Assembly (NCBI RefSeq): GCF_000003815.2
Contig: NC_049983.1
Span: 2,172,310-2,236,309 of the forward strand
Direction of reading: 5' to 3'
Length of the DNA stretch: 64,000 nucleotides
DNA from: Branchiostoma floridae
Taxonomy: Eukaryota; Chordata; Leptocardii; Amphioxiformes; Branchiostomatidae
Shown: one piece after another, positions 34,939-44,953 of the stretch
Numbering within the stretch: the stretch's first letter is position 1
Layout of the letters: every line of letters starts with the position of its first letter
The notes under the pieces: generated by a model
What the model was told of the DNA's origin: nothing
The model's database searches: none
What the model saw: only the letters and a program-made list of their open reading frames with translations
Position numbers and translations under genes: made by a program

Positions 34939-36184
34939 GAAGAAATAGCCTTCCTACGGTTTAGGGCTAGCACTCGATTAAACACCTCTTGGTTCAAATT
35001 GTTTGCTTGAATAAAGAGTTACAGTGGCTTTGATTGACATGCCCTGTTAATTCAACTTTTTTATTCACAAGTCAATACCGACGGAAGAAAATGAGCTGAA
35101 TGGAGTGTTTTACTTTAGTAACTTAATGGTAATTTCGGCACTTTCTTTTTGTATTGTCACCCTCATGTATGCTAGCAGGTGCTCTTTCCATGAATTTACA
35201 ATGATTATCATAAAATACTTAACTAAATTAAAGTAAACTCGGGTGTTCTGTATACCATAAGATACATGAGAAATGGATTGACTGAATCATTGTCACCTAC
35301 AGCCATAACAACCGGACGATACAGTGTTGACAGAAGCGGGGAAATTTGGGCACTTTTTAGTGAGCCACTCAGGTAAGCAGGCCTAGTTCGTGTTCCATGA
35401 GTTGACAATGATAATGAGTTCAATGTCATTATAAAGAAAATTGACATGCTTTCTAATGAAATTGATGCAGAAACAACGGAAATATTATCAACCAAAGTTG
35501 ATATTTCAAACTTTTTGTGCCGAATTTATTACAAAATACACTCAAATGAACTCATACCAGAAAGCATATACTAGTCATTTATTTTGCATATAGGATGACA
35601 ATTTATGTTGAAACCTACAAACTTGCATCATCATTAGTTCCATGATATCTTTGCAATTTAATTCAAATATCGCCTTCAAAACTGAGCTATAAACAAGACT
35701 ATCCATATTCTCCCCAAAATGATGTTGATCCTGGGTTATCAGAGCAATTGGTGTATTTTCCACACTATACTGTGTCTAAGGTGCTGCACATCTTTTTTCT
35801 AAAGTACTTGAGCCACACAGCTATATGTAGAGGTATTGTACGTATTAAACAAGGGACTGATCGTTTGCTTTGATTATACAATTTTTTCCGTACTGCAGCC
35901 AAAAAGTACTTGTCGATGTAAATACCACACCATTACTATACAAGACGAGTTATATTTAGCACACTTTGGCTAAGAAGATGTCCCTAAAACTGTCCCTAAA
36001 GATACATCCAGTCCTATGACAGTGGTGTTTTTAGAACATACCCTTTCTAGGCATGCCCGGGGATCCAACCTGCAACCTCCAACATGCTACGCGAACACAC
36101 TTTACCCAATGTCCCATTGCAGTGGTCTATATCGGACGAGACAAGATAAAATGTTGCACGTCAGGCATTAGGGTGTCAATTTAT
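34939..36184. other. Intergenic, no recognised gene
   Basis: 34941-35400 continues the segmental duplication (matching 54761-55190). From about 35500 the sequence is unique within the window; its short minus-strand frames show no domain. Confidence 0.5.
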
Positions 36185-36433
36185 AGGTCCGTGTTGTAGA
36201 TATCAATATTGTACCGGACATGTAGGTCAATCCCGTCATCATCGGCTGGATAGGTCACTACCAACTGTCCTTCTGGTCCAACAGCAACGTGTTCTACCGC
36301 TAGTCCACAGGCGACATGGCACGCGTACTGTCAGCAGCTTGTAAACACGTACACGGATACCCGCTTGTTCCTGGGGTCCGATATAATGGCATGCCTATAC
36401 TTGTCAGTGTAGATGCCTCTCGGAGCCATGGGG
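36185..36433 (-). pseudogene. NHL-repeat gene fragment (TRIM-NHL-like)
   Basis: The minus strand reads MAPRGIYTDKYRHAIISDPR then NKRVSVYVFTSC-stop, and after a frame change YACHVACGLAVEHVAVGPEG and QLVVTYPADDDGIDLHVRYN. PRGIxTDKxxxxIISDPxNKRVSVY is an NHL repeat as in TRIM-NHL proteins; the rest fits a following blade. The frame break near 36335-36345 and missing flanks make it a remnant. It abuts the truncated promoter copy at 36453. Confidence 0.5.
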
Positions 36434-36452
36434 GTCACTTATTGAATCTCAT

Positions 36453-36712
36453 AATTGGTTCCACAATGCGACACGGTATAGGTTACGTAATAACAGGCGC
36501 TAGAAGAGAATGAGTTTTCGAGTTGCTATGTTAACCAAAAAGTTGAAGGAGCCGTCTGGCAAGCAATATTTTTTATCACTACCAATTATAGTAGGTTGGA
36601 CACACTATGTCTGTCGGCCTTAAGAACTGAGCAAAACATTATTGCAAAGGGAATTTGTTGATCTTTCTCCTCTAAATGCACAATTAACAGGTTTGGTTTT
36701 GATGATGTTACA
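36453..36712 (+). pseudogene. Truncated fourth copy of the family promoter and exon 1 start
   Basis: ATAATTGGTTCCACAATG..GGTATAGGTTACG..TATGTTAACC..TGTCTGTCGGCCTT matches 8148-8411 upstream of gene A, and reaches GTTTTGATGATGTTACA, the first codons of exon 1. It then switches directly to TTAGTTTCATTTC, the start of the conserved block of unit 2. A paralogue's 5' end is therefore cut within codon 4 and joined to the next unit. Confidence 0.75.
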
Positions 36713-37837
36713 TTAGTTTCATTTCTTTTAATTCTTAGTAATTCTTAATAAAAAGAAAACTGCCGGCCACGTTGTTTCTGGAAGGTTTAACCTGTTTACA
36801 AAACCTGCACAGTTCGGTTTACAAACACTTAGTGCCTTTATTTATAATATGTATCATTCATGTGTTTAGCATCAATGTGTGTTCAGAGAAAACAACTTCC
36901 AAACTAGAGTTCGGCAATCTCATAACGTAATGACATACTAATAGATTTTATGCAAGTTACTTAATCATTTGCATTATTCATGAATGTAGATATTTGCCTT
37001 CAACTAACACATGTCACAGTTATAGTCTCTATCATTTATCTTTAAAATAAGCAGTTTTGACAATTGTGTATAAATTTTCAAATAAGTTCCTTAGTTGCAT
37101 GTTTGGTATTTTTCCATGCACCACCTGTAATGAATTCTTGTTACATTTATTGAAAACCAGTTAGACATAATAGTCCGCTATTTTGGATCATTAACCTTAC
37201 ATGAACGTTCTAGATCTATTTTTAACTTTTGTGATTATTTCTTGCAAAAAAATATTTTTGAAAGTTTTCTGGGAATACCCCTTTTTAACGATTCCAGCCA
37301 GTACACTCAAATTGATGATGTCATAATTACGTCATGTTACATCATAATAGCGTCTGGATTCTTAGAATCTGAAGATATTATGTCTGCATCATTCTCTTAA
37401 AATTTGGCGGCCATAGATTAATGTGTTAAAGAGTTAAACAGGAGTCAGAAGGATGGGCTTCAAAAGAAGACAACACCCACCACCCCTCCCCTCCCTGTCC
37501 TTGGAAGACTAAAAAGCCTGAAAAGGTTTAATGTAATTCTGACACATTCATTTTGCCTGATACACCCCAGGAGGCGACTTGGTAAATCGCTTAATTGGTT
37601 CGATAATGGGACATGGTATATGTTACGTAATTAGGGGCACTAGAAGTTAATGAGTTTTCGGGTTGCTATGTTAACCAACAAGTTGAAAGAAACGTCTTGC
37701 AAGCAAATGTCTTTATCACTACCAACGCGATTAGGCTGAACATAGTATCTGTCTACTTTTAGAACTGAGCGAAACATTCTGGCAAGCTAAATTGTTGATC
37801 TGTTTCCTGTAGAGGCAAAGTTGAAAGGTTTGTTTTG
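36713..37837 (+). promoter_or_regulatory. Conserved upstream block of gene B
   Basis: Collinear with 6431-8400 and 55781-57059. The proximal part (37540-37837) with GGAGGCGACTTGGTAAATCGC is the most conserved; it should include promoter and 5' UTR. No TATA box can be assigned. Confidence 0.45.
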
Positions 37838-37949
37838 ATGATGTTACAATTGAGACTGACGTGCACCGTTGTGGCTATTATGGCACTGGGTGTGCACTGG
37901 GAGTACAGCGTCGGGGCCCTGAACAAAACACGATTGAACAACATAGCCA
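37838..37949 (+). CDS. Gene B exon 1: start codon and signal peptide
   Basis: 112 nt from ATGATG to A|GTAAGT. It starts MMLQLRLTCTVVAIMALG; the tail is ALNKTRLNNIA. It has the same length, phase and hydrophobic core as 8401 and 57060. The start of the mature protein is probably near GVHWEYSVGA. Confidence 0.85.
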
Positions 37950-37978
37950 GTAAGTACCGAATGTGTTATACTTCATAC

Positions 37979-38428
37979 TAGGGGTGGGTACCGGTACAAA
38001 AAATTCAGGTCCAGGTCCGCTTCAGGTCCAGAGGATCAGGTCCAGGTCCAGACCTGAACCTGATTCGGTATGTGAAAACTTGTGAATGGACCATACTCAA
38101 AACAATGGTCCATTTCGCTACAAAGAAATCTGTTTTGTGGAGTATTCAACTCCCACAGGCGTTTTGACATCATACTTCATGCATGGCTACTAAACTGCCT
38201 CTGATCTGTTAACTGTAAAACTTCAAGTTGGTAGAAATGACTATAGACTCTACTCTACTTCGTTCTTGTCATTTTCTTCGAATGGTAAGCCCTTAAACGT
38301 GTGGATGTTTGAAAAACTAATCCGTTAATTTCCAATAGAGCCAACATCCGGTCCACTGAATTTTTTCAGGTCCGGTCTAATCAGAAAAACCGGTTTGTAC
38401 CGGTACACCATATCGGTAACCAACACTA
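37979..38428. mobile_element. hAT-type MITE, copy 2
   Basis: It starts TAGGGGTGGGTACCGGTACA and ends TACCGGTACACC..ACACTA. The flanks CTTCATAC (37971-37978) and CTATATAC (38429-38436) form an imperfect 8-bp target duplication. Gene A and C introns read ATATAC once at this place without the element, so it inserted only in gene B. Confidence 0.7.
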
Positions 38429-39019
38429 CTATATACAAATGCGTGCATAAATGAGTGATGGTAGGGTAGTGTCGAAAATGGAAACGATGTGTCATATCAG
38501 TGAATATTCTACAATGACTGCTTTACTAGCGTATACATATGGTTAACTACTAATGTAGAATGGCTAATATGTTCGTGTTTGTAATGGTCAGGATGTACCA
38601 CTGTTAATATTTTACATTCATTGCAGATCGATGTGTATACATTTTATTGTTGTATAACGCGAAAACTATTGCAGATATGTCCTGTATGACAGGTGCTTCT
38701 TCCTGTTATATACATTGTATATATACACCTTCTTTATACCTTCGGCCATTTATGCCCTAATAAGCCCCACTGAGAGAAAAAAAAAACAAAGCAAAAACAA
38801 AGGTAAACAAGGGACCGTAGGTAACATACTCTGTAACTTATTAATGGTTTCCGACCCTTTTTTTATGCATATATATATATATATATAGCATGCAACAGAT
38901 GGGGGTCAGTAAGTGATACAGCAATAAGTTCCATGCCGTTGTCACATGAGCTGTACGAATCAAATTAGTATTTTTCCTCACATTAATGGATAATTATGTA
39001 ACGTTTTCACAATGTACAG

Positions 39020-39148
39020 GGAGAATCACGCAGGTCCGCGTGAAAATCGACAAAATCAACTTGAAGGTGGCGAACACCAGTCTGTCCCTCCAGTCTATGG
39101 CGAACAAAGGGTTTCCACGTGTGATTCCGGTTAACGTTACACAAACAC
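39020..39148 (+). CDS. Gene B exon 2: coiled-coil stalk
   Basis: 129 nt (43 codons), phase 1-1, acceptor TGTACAG, donor C|GTAGGT. It reads RITQVRVKIDKINLKVANTS then SLQSMANKGFPRVIPVNVTQ. The heptad hydrophobics are kept. It is three codons shorter than in A and C (one ACTACACAA-type repeat fewer). NVT is an N-glycosylation site absent in gene A. Confidence 0.8.
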
Positions 39149-39358
39149 GTAGGTAAACTGCTTATGAATGTAGAATATTTTGCATTTTTTTTTACAAATT
39201 GTCTTGCAAATACAAAGAAAAAAAAGTTCTACCTACACAGGTCTTTGCCTAATGATAAAATTATGGACAGTGCCTTTTATCTAAGTCTTAAAGACTCGAT
39301 GTATTAATAGATCAGTACCTACCCGAAACGATAACGCTTACGAGTGCTTGAACGTGTG

Positions 39359-39640
39359 TTAACCCTATCCAGACTGGGCTTTTCTGGCATTCCCTGGCCT
39401 GGAGAGGGGGGGGGGGGGGAGGTGTCGCTTATTCGACGCCCCTTCATAATTTCAAACGGCTTACTGTGCGATCACCAAATTTGCAGGTCATGATTCGCTG
39501 GTTAGGTTTTATATTTCCTTAATTTTTTTTAACTTTATGGCCTTGATATGATGTGATTATGGCGTCATTAATTGATTTTATTGTCTAATTCCCGTGAAAA
39601 ACTATGTCATACTAATTACTGAATATGCATGAAGTGCTAT
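39359..39640 (+). mobile_element. MITE 5' fragment before TSP1 exon
   Basis: It begins TTAACCCTATCCAGACTGGG and follows the family's first 250 bp including a G-run, then stops. A similar fragment precedes gene C's first TSP1 exon at 58297, so the insertion predates the B/C split. Confidence 0.6.
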
Positions 39641-39761
39641 TTTATAGCTAGCCCTCTTTAAGCTCTGGAGAAGATAAATCAGCGTTTTCCCTCTAGTAGT
39701 CGTCTTGAAAATCTTAATTTTTACTTTGTTCTAGACTGCCTTTTCTCTGTTTACCATGTAG

Positions 39762-39935
39762 TTTATGGCGGTTGGTCTGACTGGAGCCCATGGTTTGCCT
39801 GCAGCGTGACGTGTGGAGTCGGTACGCAGACTCGGGACCGAAGCTGCACCAATCCGGCACCAGCTCACGATGGCTTAGAGTGTGATGGAGATGCTGAGGA
39901 GACACAGGTGTGCGACTTAGGAGTTTCCTGTCCAG
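39762..39935 (+). CDS. Gene B exon 3: TSP1 domain 1
   Basis: 174 nt, phase 1-1, acceptor CCATGTAG, donor CCAG|GTAACT. It reads [18 protein letters not shown] and ends CDLGVSCP. Six Cys and CSVTCG are intact. A Ser-to-Phe change follows the second WxxW. Confidence 0.92.
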
Positions 39936-40139
39936 GTAACTTCAAGCTCTTTAGCTATACTTGTCCGACTTTTTTTACATCATTAATGGAAAAGCAAAAG
40001 ATACAGATTGCATATGCCATTTCGAATGCATATGCACATTCTTAAATATTTTGGATAAGCTTTCAAATCTGCAGGACAACGTTGTGATGATAGTAGAACT
40101 ATTTATAGCAACTATGTGTCATTTTAGCTAGCCTTCTTT

Positions 40140-40466
40140 AACTTTAATGTCGTATAACGTCAGAACGGCTTACGCTAGAGCCACCAAATCTTGTTGAGTT
40201 TTTCTTTAAAAATGTTGTCAACGATTTTATGACGTTTTACAAATCGCTAGTTTCGGTTCTAATAATGTACTTTTCACGATTATTTGTCATATTATTGCGC
40301 TATTTTCATACAAGAATATTTTTCATGGGTTCAACCCATTTAATCCAATTGGTGGCGTCATAATTACGTCATGTCATTCCCTAAAATTTTGTTGCTTTAC
40401 AATAGTTTTGGAGTTAAAGGACTTAGAAGGGGAGGGCTTTAAAAAAGCCCGGTCTGAACAGGGTTA
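40140..40466 (-). mobile_element. MITE of the TTAACCCTAT family, internally deleted
   Basis: Reverse orientation: ATAACGTCAGAACGGCTTACG at the left, CCCGGTCTGAACAGGGTTA at the right. About 330 bp instead of nearly 1 kb. Confidence 0.6.
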
Positions 40467-40575
40467 GGCTCTAGATCTTGGTAAGAAACATTTCAAATTT
40501 TAATCTAGTAGTCGTCTTGAAAAGGGTTTTTTTTTAGCTGGATCTAGACTATTTTTTTTTTCTTTTTGAATGTAG

Positions 40576-40749
40576 TTGACGGTAGCTGGTCTGACTGGAG
40601 CCCATGGTCTGACTGCAGCGTGACGTGTGGAATCGGTACGCAGACTCGGGACCGAAGCTGCACCAATCCAGCACCAGAGCACGGCGGGGCGGAGTGTGAT
40701 GGAGATGCTGAGGAGACACAAGAGTGCGACCCGGGAGTTTCCCGTCGAG
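40576..40749 (+). CDS. Gene B exon 4: TSP1 domain 2, last Cys lost
   Basis: 174 nt, phase 1-1, acceptor GAATGTAG, donor CGAG|GTAAGC. It reads [20 protein letters not shown] and ends DPGVSRR. The sixth Cys is replaced by Arg (CGT at 40743-40745, where the other copies have TGT or TGC), leaving five cysteines and one without its partner. All else is intact, including splice sites. Confidence 0.9.
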
Positions 40750-41385
40750 GTAAGCTTAAAGAGCAAGCCTGTACTAAAAAAACACCCAATAAATTCGACT
40801 AACGTAAACTACTGGAGCTCAGTCTTCTGTGGATTGTGGTAGGCCGGGGGCACATCAGTGACGACTGGCTGAGACTGCTAACGAACAAAAAGTTTTTCTA
40901 ACTCACTATAAGAATTAGAATGAAAAAATGAAAAAAATAATTAAACACGAAGAAAAACTTAGCTTTACCTAACCCATAATATAGAGTAATGACTTGAATA
41001 TAATGCTTGCTTGACTTGCTCTGGTAGAGTGAGACATGACTGGCAGTTACATGATTGTTCAGTCTACACAGTCCTTGTTGGTAGGCTTCCAAATAGATAC
41101 CACATTATCAGCCATGTTTCTAGACACATAAAGATCAAACCATCTTCAGCTATAAGAAAGGCATTTTTAAACATTGTAGATACAATACGACAATCTGGTA
41201 CAAATTTACAGAGGTTATAGCTGGTTCTCCTTAACGGGGATGGAGTCTCTCATATAGCAAATTAGGTGCTTTCTTGCATACCACAAACACTGTGATACCT
41301 TGTTAATGCTGAATGACAACCCTTCTGTTGCATTTTACTAGTTATGGCCTGGTGAATATTCATGCATACAAACTTTGCTACCTAA

Positions 41386-42855
41386 GGGACTGGTCGATAT
41401 TTAGCGGGGGGAGGGCCGGTCGTCAGAGGGTCGGGTAAAAAAATGTTTCCTAGCCCCCCCCCCAGGTCAATTTTTTTTCCTAGGCCCTCCCCCAAAGTCA
41501 AAATATTTTTGCTAGGCCCTCCCCCCCTTCTTTCAAATTTGACAAATATTCAAGACACCGGTACCAAAAAATCACTGCGCTCCCGCTTGGAAAAGTCCTT
41601 TACGCCATACTTATGATATTGGTTTTCCGTTTTTAGTGGCGAAGCAGATCTCTCACCCCTAGCAAAAAAGGGAGATTGAATGGCTCGGAGCCCAAGAATA
41701 TATGCTTCATGGATGGCACTTTATTATTTTGATATTCATAAACGATGCCACTCTATACAAACAGCACCACAAAAGTGTTTTGTGCCTGGATTTCTAGTAG
41801 ATTTGCGCCGCTTGGCGACGCGCGCCCCGCACCTTTACAAGTTCGTGGGGTCCGAGCGGCATGTGCCCTGTCGGAGACTATTTTTAATTTACATACCTTT
41901 TGGAATTTTTCTTGGCTCTGTGGTGGCAATAACTGACGGTTTACTCGAAGAAAAATGACAACAAAAATGTCAGCACGATGTGACTAACCAAAACTGTAGT
42001 GGGGAGGGGGGCGCCGAAACGTGACGACGATTTTTCCACAGTCACCTCTCTCCAGCTCTCCCAGCGGGCGTTAGAACGTTAGTTTTTTTTCTATCCATTT
42101 TGTCGGTACAAATGACCGGCGCCTACCCTGCACCTTGTAGGAATCTTGCGATGGTTTGAAATAAAATACGCATTACAATATGCAAACATACATTTTGCCC
42201 GACGTTGCAGCAACATGTTAACTTTATGTCTGTATTATACCACTTTTATTGTTGAAGGCGCGTAAGAAGATTTGTACTGGCAAATGAACAAGCATGACAA
42301 AAGAACTATTATGATACTATTTATTCGGTAACATTCACTTTTATTCACGATTCTAATCTGCAATGCCTGCAAACTCCGATCTGAATCATCCGGACCTTGA
42401 ACGATTTAAAATGCATTTGACGGGAAATTGGAATCTATTACGAATTCGACACGTTAGTTCAGATTCTTTTCTCAGTAGTCACGCTTCCCAGTGCATGCTT
42501 CCTATTTTCATAGTTTATAAACAATTGACAAAGGAATCGTTAAAGGATGTTTTTCTCCTGGTGCAAACTGTAAACACACGTCATACACCACTCGTCTCCG
42601 ATGTGACGAAGCCACTGCCGCCTGCGCCATTTTTATTGGATTTGAGATGGGCTCGACGTCGACAGTCGAGCCATCCACCGCGGCCCTGGCGTCGTTTCCT
42701 CGCGATCGGTGTCAGCCCTGACCTCACCGCCCCTTGGCCTTGTCGATATTTTTACAACGTTTTAGCAGCGTGTTTAACAGAGATAGAGTCAAAGGTGCGG
42801 CAGCAACCACCTACTTTTTTTTGCCTTGCCGGGCGCCGAACTCGGGCGCAAGGCT
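41386..42855. mobile_element. Left arm of a large inverted-repeat element
   Basis: GGGACTGGTCGATATTTAGC at 41386 pairs with GCTAAATATCGACCAGTCCC ending at 46712. A C-rich CTAGGCCCTCCCCC stretch occurs near both ends, but in direct orientation. CTAA lies outside the left end and TTAA outside the right, suggesting a TTAA target as in Kolobok or piggyBac elements. The frames at 41680-41958 and 42363-42857 are not recognised. It may be one 5.3 kb element or two copies facing each other. Confidence 0.5.
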
Positions 42856-43001
42856 AATCTCCAAGCAGAATCTTGCTGTGGCAAACGGGAAGGAGTCTAG
42901 CCAGCAGACGAGGTATTGGCCACCCTGGGCTTGGGAACTCCTCTGCCGGCTAAACTGGGCTTCGCCGGGTGCTCGGCTGCAAGATCTGCTTGGAGATTAG
43001 T
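42856..43001. mobile_element. Small fold-back element next to TSP1 exon
   Basis: CTAATCTCCAAGCAGAATCTTGC and GCAAGATCTGCTTGGAGATT(AG) form terminal inverted repeats 146 bp apart. Inner sequence (GGCAAACGGGAAGGAGT..TTAG) matches the left end of the element at 45463. It is a deletion derivative ending 45 bp before exon 43047. Confidence 0.65.
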
Positions 43002-43046
43002 AAATATCAATAGATAAATAATCAAACCTGTGTTTTTGCTGCCCAT

Positions 43047-43211
43047 TTGACGGCGTGTGGAAAGAATGGGGCGAGTGGGAGCAGTGCACGGAGAGCTGTG
43101 GCGGCGGGGTGCAGTCCCGTCTTCGGAACTGCCGCGACCCCAACCACGGAGGGAGGGAGTGTAAAGGAGAGAACATCCAACTGCGACCGTATAACAACGG
43201 GCCATGCCCAG
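43047..43211 (+). CDS. Gene B exon 5: TSP1 domain with damaged acceptor
   Basis: 165 nt (55 codons) phase 1-1 if spliced as in the sister exon at 43690. It reads VDGVWKEWGEWEQCTESCGG, NCRDPNHGGRECKG and ends YNNGPCP; donor CCAG|GTACGG. The base pair before TTGACGGC is AT (43045-43046) where AG is needed, and no other AG lies close by in frame. Cys 5 is Tyr (TAT 43190-43192) where such repeats read PCNNGPC. Two faults suggest an exon that is decaying and skipped; its symmetric phase allows this. Confidence 0.6.
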
Positions 43212-43689
43212 GTACGGTCAATCTTAGTCTGTACCAGACTCCGGGTCACTGGAAAAACCGTGGAACAAATAGAGGAGTAAGCCGACCAGAGGAGTATAGC
43301 CGGCTAAGAAACAGCGCATGACCTGCGGAGGGAAACTGAACACTTTCCAACTATGGGCCGGAAAACTGAACTGTCCCAGGTGCTGAACACTTTCAAAACG
43401 TAAACATGGGAAGAAGTCTTTTGAAATTTCACTTCTTGAAGAAAATACTATCCAAATTGTGACTTCTTGCCCAAGATGTTACTTATTGTGTATAAAGAGC
43501 AACATTTTGTAAGCCCAGAAATCACCTCGTGCGTTTCAGCCCCAAACCGGTGAGACTTTTCTGTAACTAGTGCCTGTGAAGAAACTAATGATAGGAAATT
43601 ATTTTTCTTCCAAAACGTTTGTCATTAAAAGACCGCTTAGAATTTTCAATACGATTTTTTTTCTTCTGCCACGTGTCTTTCTTTTCCAG

Positions 43690-43854
43690 TCGACGGTAGC
43701 TGGAAAGAGTGGTCGGAGTGGACGGAGTGCTCGGCCACGTGCGGCGGGGGCAGGCGGCAGCGCACCCGAGAGTGCGAGCCTCCTCAGCACGGTGGTGCTG
43801 GCTGCACGGGAAACCGGCTGGACTCTCAGTCCTGCAATACACATGATTGCCCAT
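43690..43854 (+). CDS. Gene B exon 6: TSP1 domain, WKEW subtype
   Basis: 165 nt, phase 1-1, acceptor CTTTTCCAG, donor CCAT|GTGAGT. It reads VDGSWKEWSEWTECSATCGG, RTRECEPPQHGGAGC and ends SQSCNTHDCP. Six Cys, WxxW and CSATCG motifs are intact. Its open frame has no internal ATG. Confidence 0.88.
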
Positions 43855-43880
43855 GTGAGTAGAAAAAGTATGGGTTTGTA

Positions 43881-44047
43881 GGACCGCGTAGCGCAGCGGC
43901 AGCGTGTTTGACTCATGACCAAGAGGTCTCGGGTTCGAATCCGGCTGCCGTATCCGATCTTGTGCCCTTGGGAAAGGCACTTTACACGACTTTCCTCACT
44001 CTACTCAGGTGAAAATGAGTACCTAGCTTCGGCTTGGGCCGTCCCGC
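43881..44047 (+). mobile_element. tRNA-headed SINE, best conserved head
   Basis: GGACCGCGTAGCGCAGCGG (A box), GGGTTCGAATCCGGCTGCCG (B box), then GATCTTGTGCCCTTGGGAAA, CACTTTACACGAC and GAGTACCTAGCTTCGGC. It lies 26 bp after the exon 6 donor. Confidence 0.8.
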
Positions 44048-44059
44048 ATATAGAAAAAT

Positions 44060-44780
44060 AGTTCTGTCCCTGGTGTTGAACGCTTTCCAAATACGGGAAA
44101 ACCTAACTGCCCTGGTGCTGAATGCTTTCCAAACTGTCACTGATGCTGAACTCTTTCCACATATGGGTAACCCAAACTGTCCCTGGTATTGAACGCTTCT
44201 AAATATCAAAAACCTAACAGTCACTGGTACTGAGTGCTTTCCTAATATGGGAAAGTCGAACTGTCCCTGGTTCTGAACGCTTCTAAATATCGAAAAGTTA
44301 AGTCCTTGCTGCTGAACCCTTTCCAAACATGGGAAAACCGAACTGTCCTTGGTGCTGAGCGCTCTCTAACTATGGGAAAACCGGACAGCTCCTGGTGCTG
44401 AACGCTCTCCAAATATGGGAAAACCTGGTACTTAACGGTTTTTACAAATACTTAACATTAGTAGATTCGACCTGTCCATGGTACTGAACGCTTTCCATGT
44501 GAGAGAGAACCAACCTGTTCCTTGTGCTGAACACCTTCCACATAAAGTAGAACGCTTTCCAAGTACGGGAAACCCTAACTGTACAATATCTACATGTGTT
44601 TTCAGCCCGCCGTGACAAGTCAGTCCGCCGTGAACGAAACCGTACTGTCCTACGTGCTGAACTATGGAAAAACAGAACTGTCCCTCATTGGTGCTGAGCA
44701 CTTTCCACATGCAGGAAAAACGAACTGTCCTTGGTGCTGAAGGCTTTTCAACTATGGGAAAACATAACTTTACAGTTTAT
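44060..44780. repeat. Minisatellite, about a dozen units
   Basis: Variants of CTGTCCCTGGTGCTGAACG followed by CTTTCCAAATATGGGAAAAC repeat at roughly 55-65 bp spacing. A single unit is at 43340-43395. It is non-coding and directly precedes the acceptor of the cysteine-rich exon. Confidence 0.8.
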
Positions 44781-44794
44781 ACATGCATTTTCAG

Positions 44795-44953
44795 CCCTCG
44801 CAAAAATGTGGACCCGCAGCCCCACCGGGTGCCAGTGTTACTGGGACCACCGGCGGTGGGACTGCGCGTGTTGCGAGGATGGCGGGTGCCAGTGTTACCA
44901 CGACAACCCGCACCAGTGTGTGCGCTGCGGCTACGGGGCTGACTGTGGAAGGC
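44795..44953 (+). CDS. Gene B exon 7: unrecognised cysteine-rich module
   Basis: 159 nt (53 codons), phase 1-1, acceptor CATTTTCAG, donor AGGC|GTACGT. It reads SPTGCQCYWDHRRWDCACCE then DGGCQCYHDNPHQCVRCGYG and ADCGR. It has eleven Cys in about 40 residues: CQC, CACC, CQC, CxxC and one final Cys. I do not recognise the family. The two GCQCY motifs suggest an internal duplication. It joins the TSP1 and kringle exons in frame. The acceptor lies in minisatellite-adjacent DNA, and partial copies follow at 45114 and 45318. Confidence 0.65.

Larger units (their letters stand above)
30290..35420 (+). repeat. Segmental duplication, copy 1 (kringle block)
   Basis: Collinear with about 47300-51880 plus 54761-55190: both kringle exons, their intron, the SINE, the downstream open frame and the Tc1 remnant are in the same order with few differences. 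An extra stretch near 30925-31000 (GATTTGACACCACAATTCTG) is missing from copy 2. The boundaries are approximate. Confidence 0.85.

Noticed and set aside
43570-43881. 103-codon plus-strand frame over the TSP1 exon at 43690
   Set aside because: Wrong frame; the TSP1 reading with all six Cys is in another frame, bounded by AG and GT.
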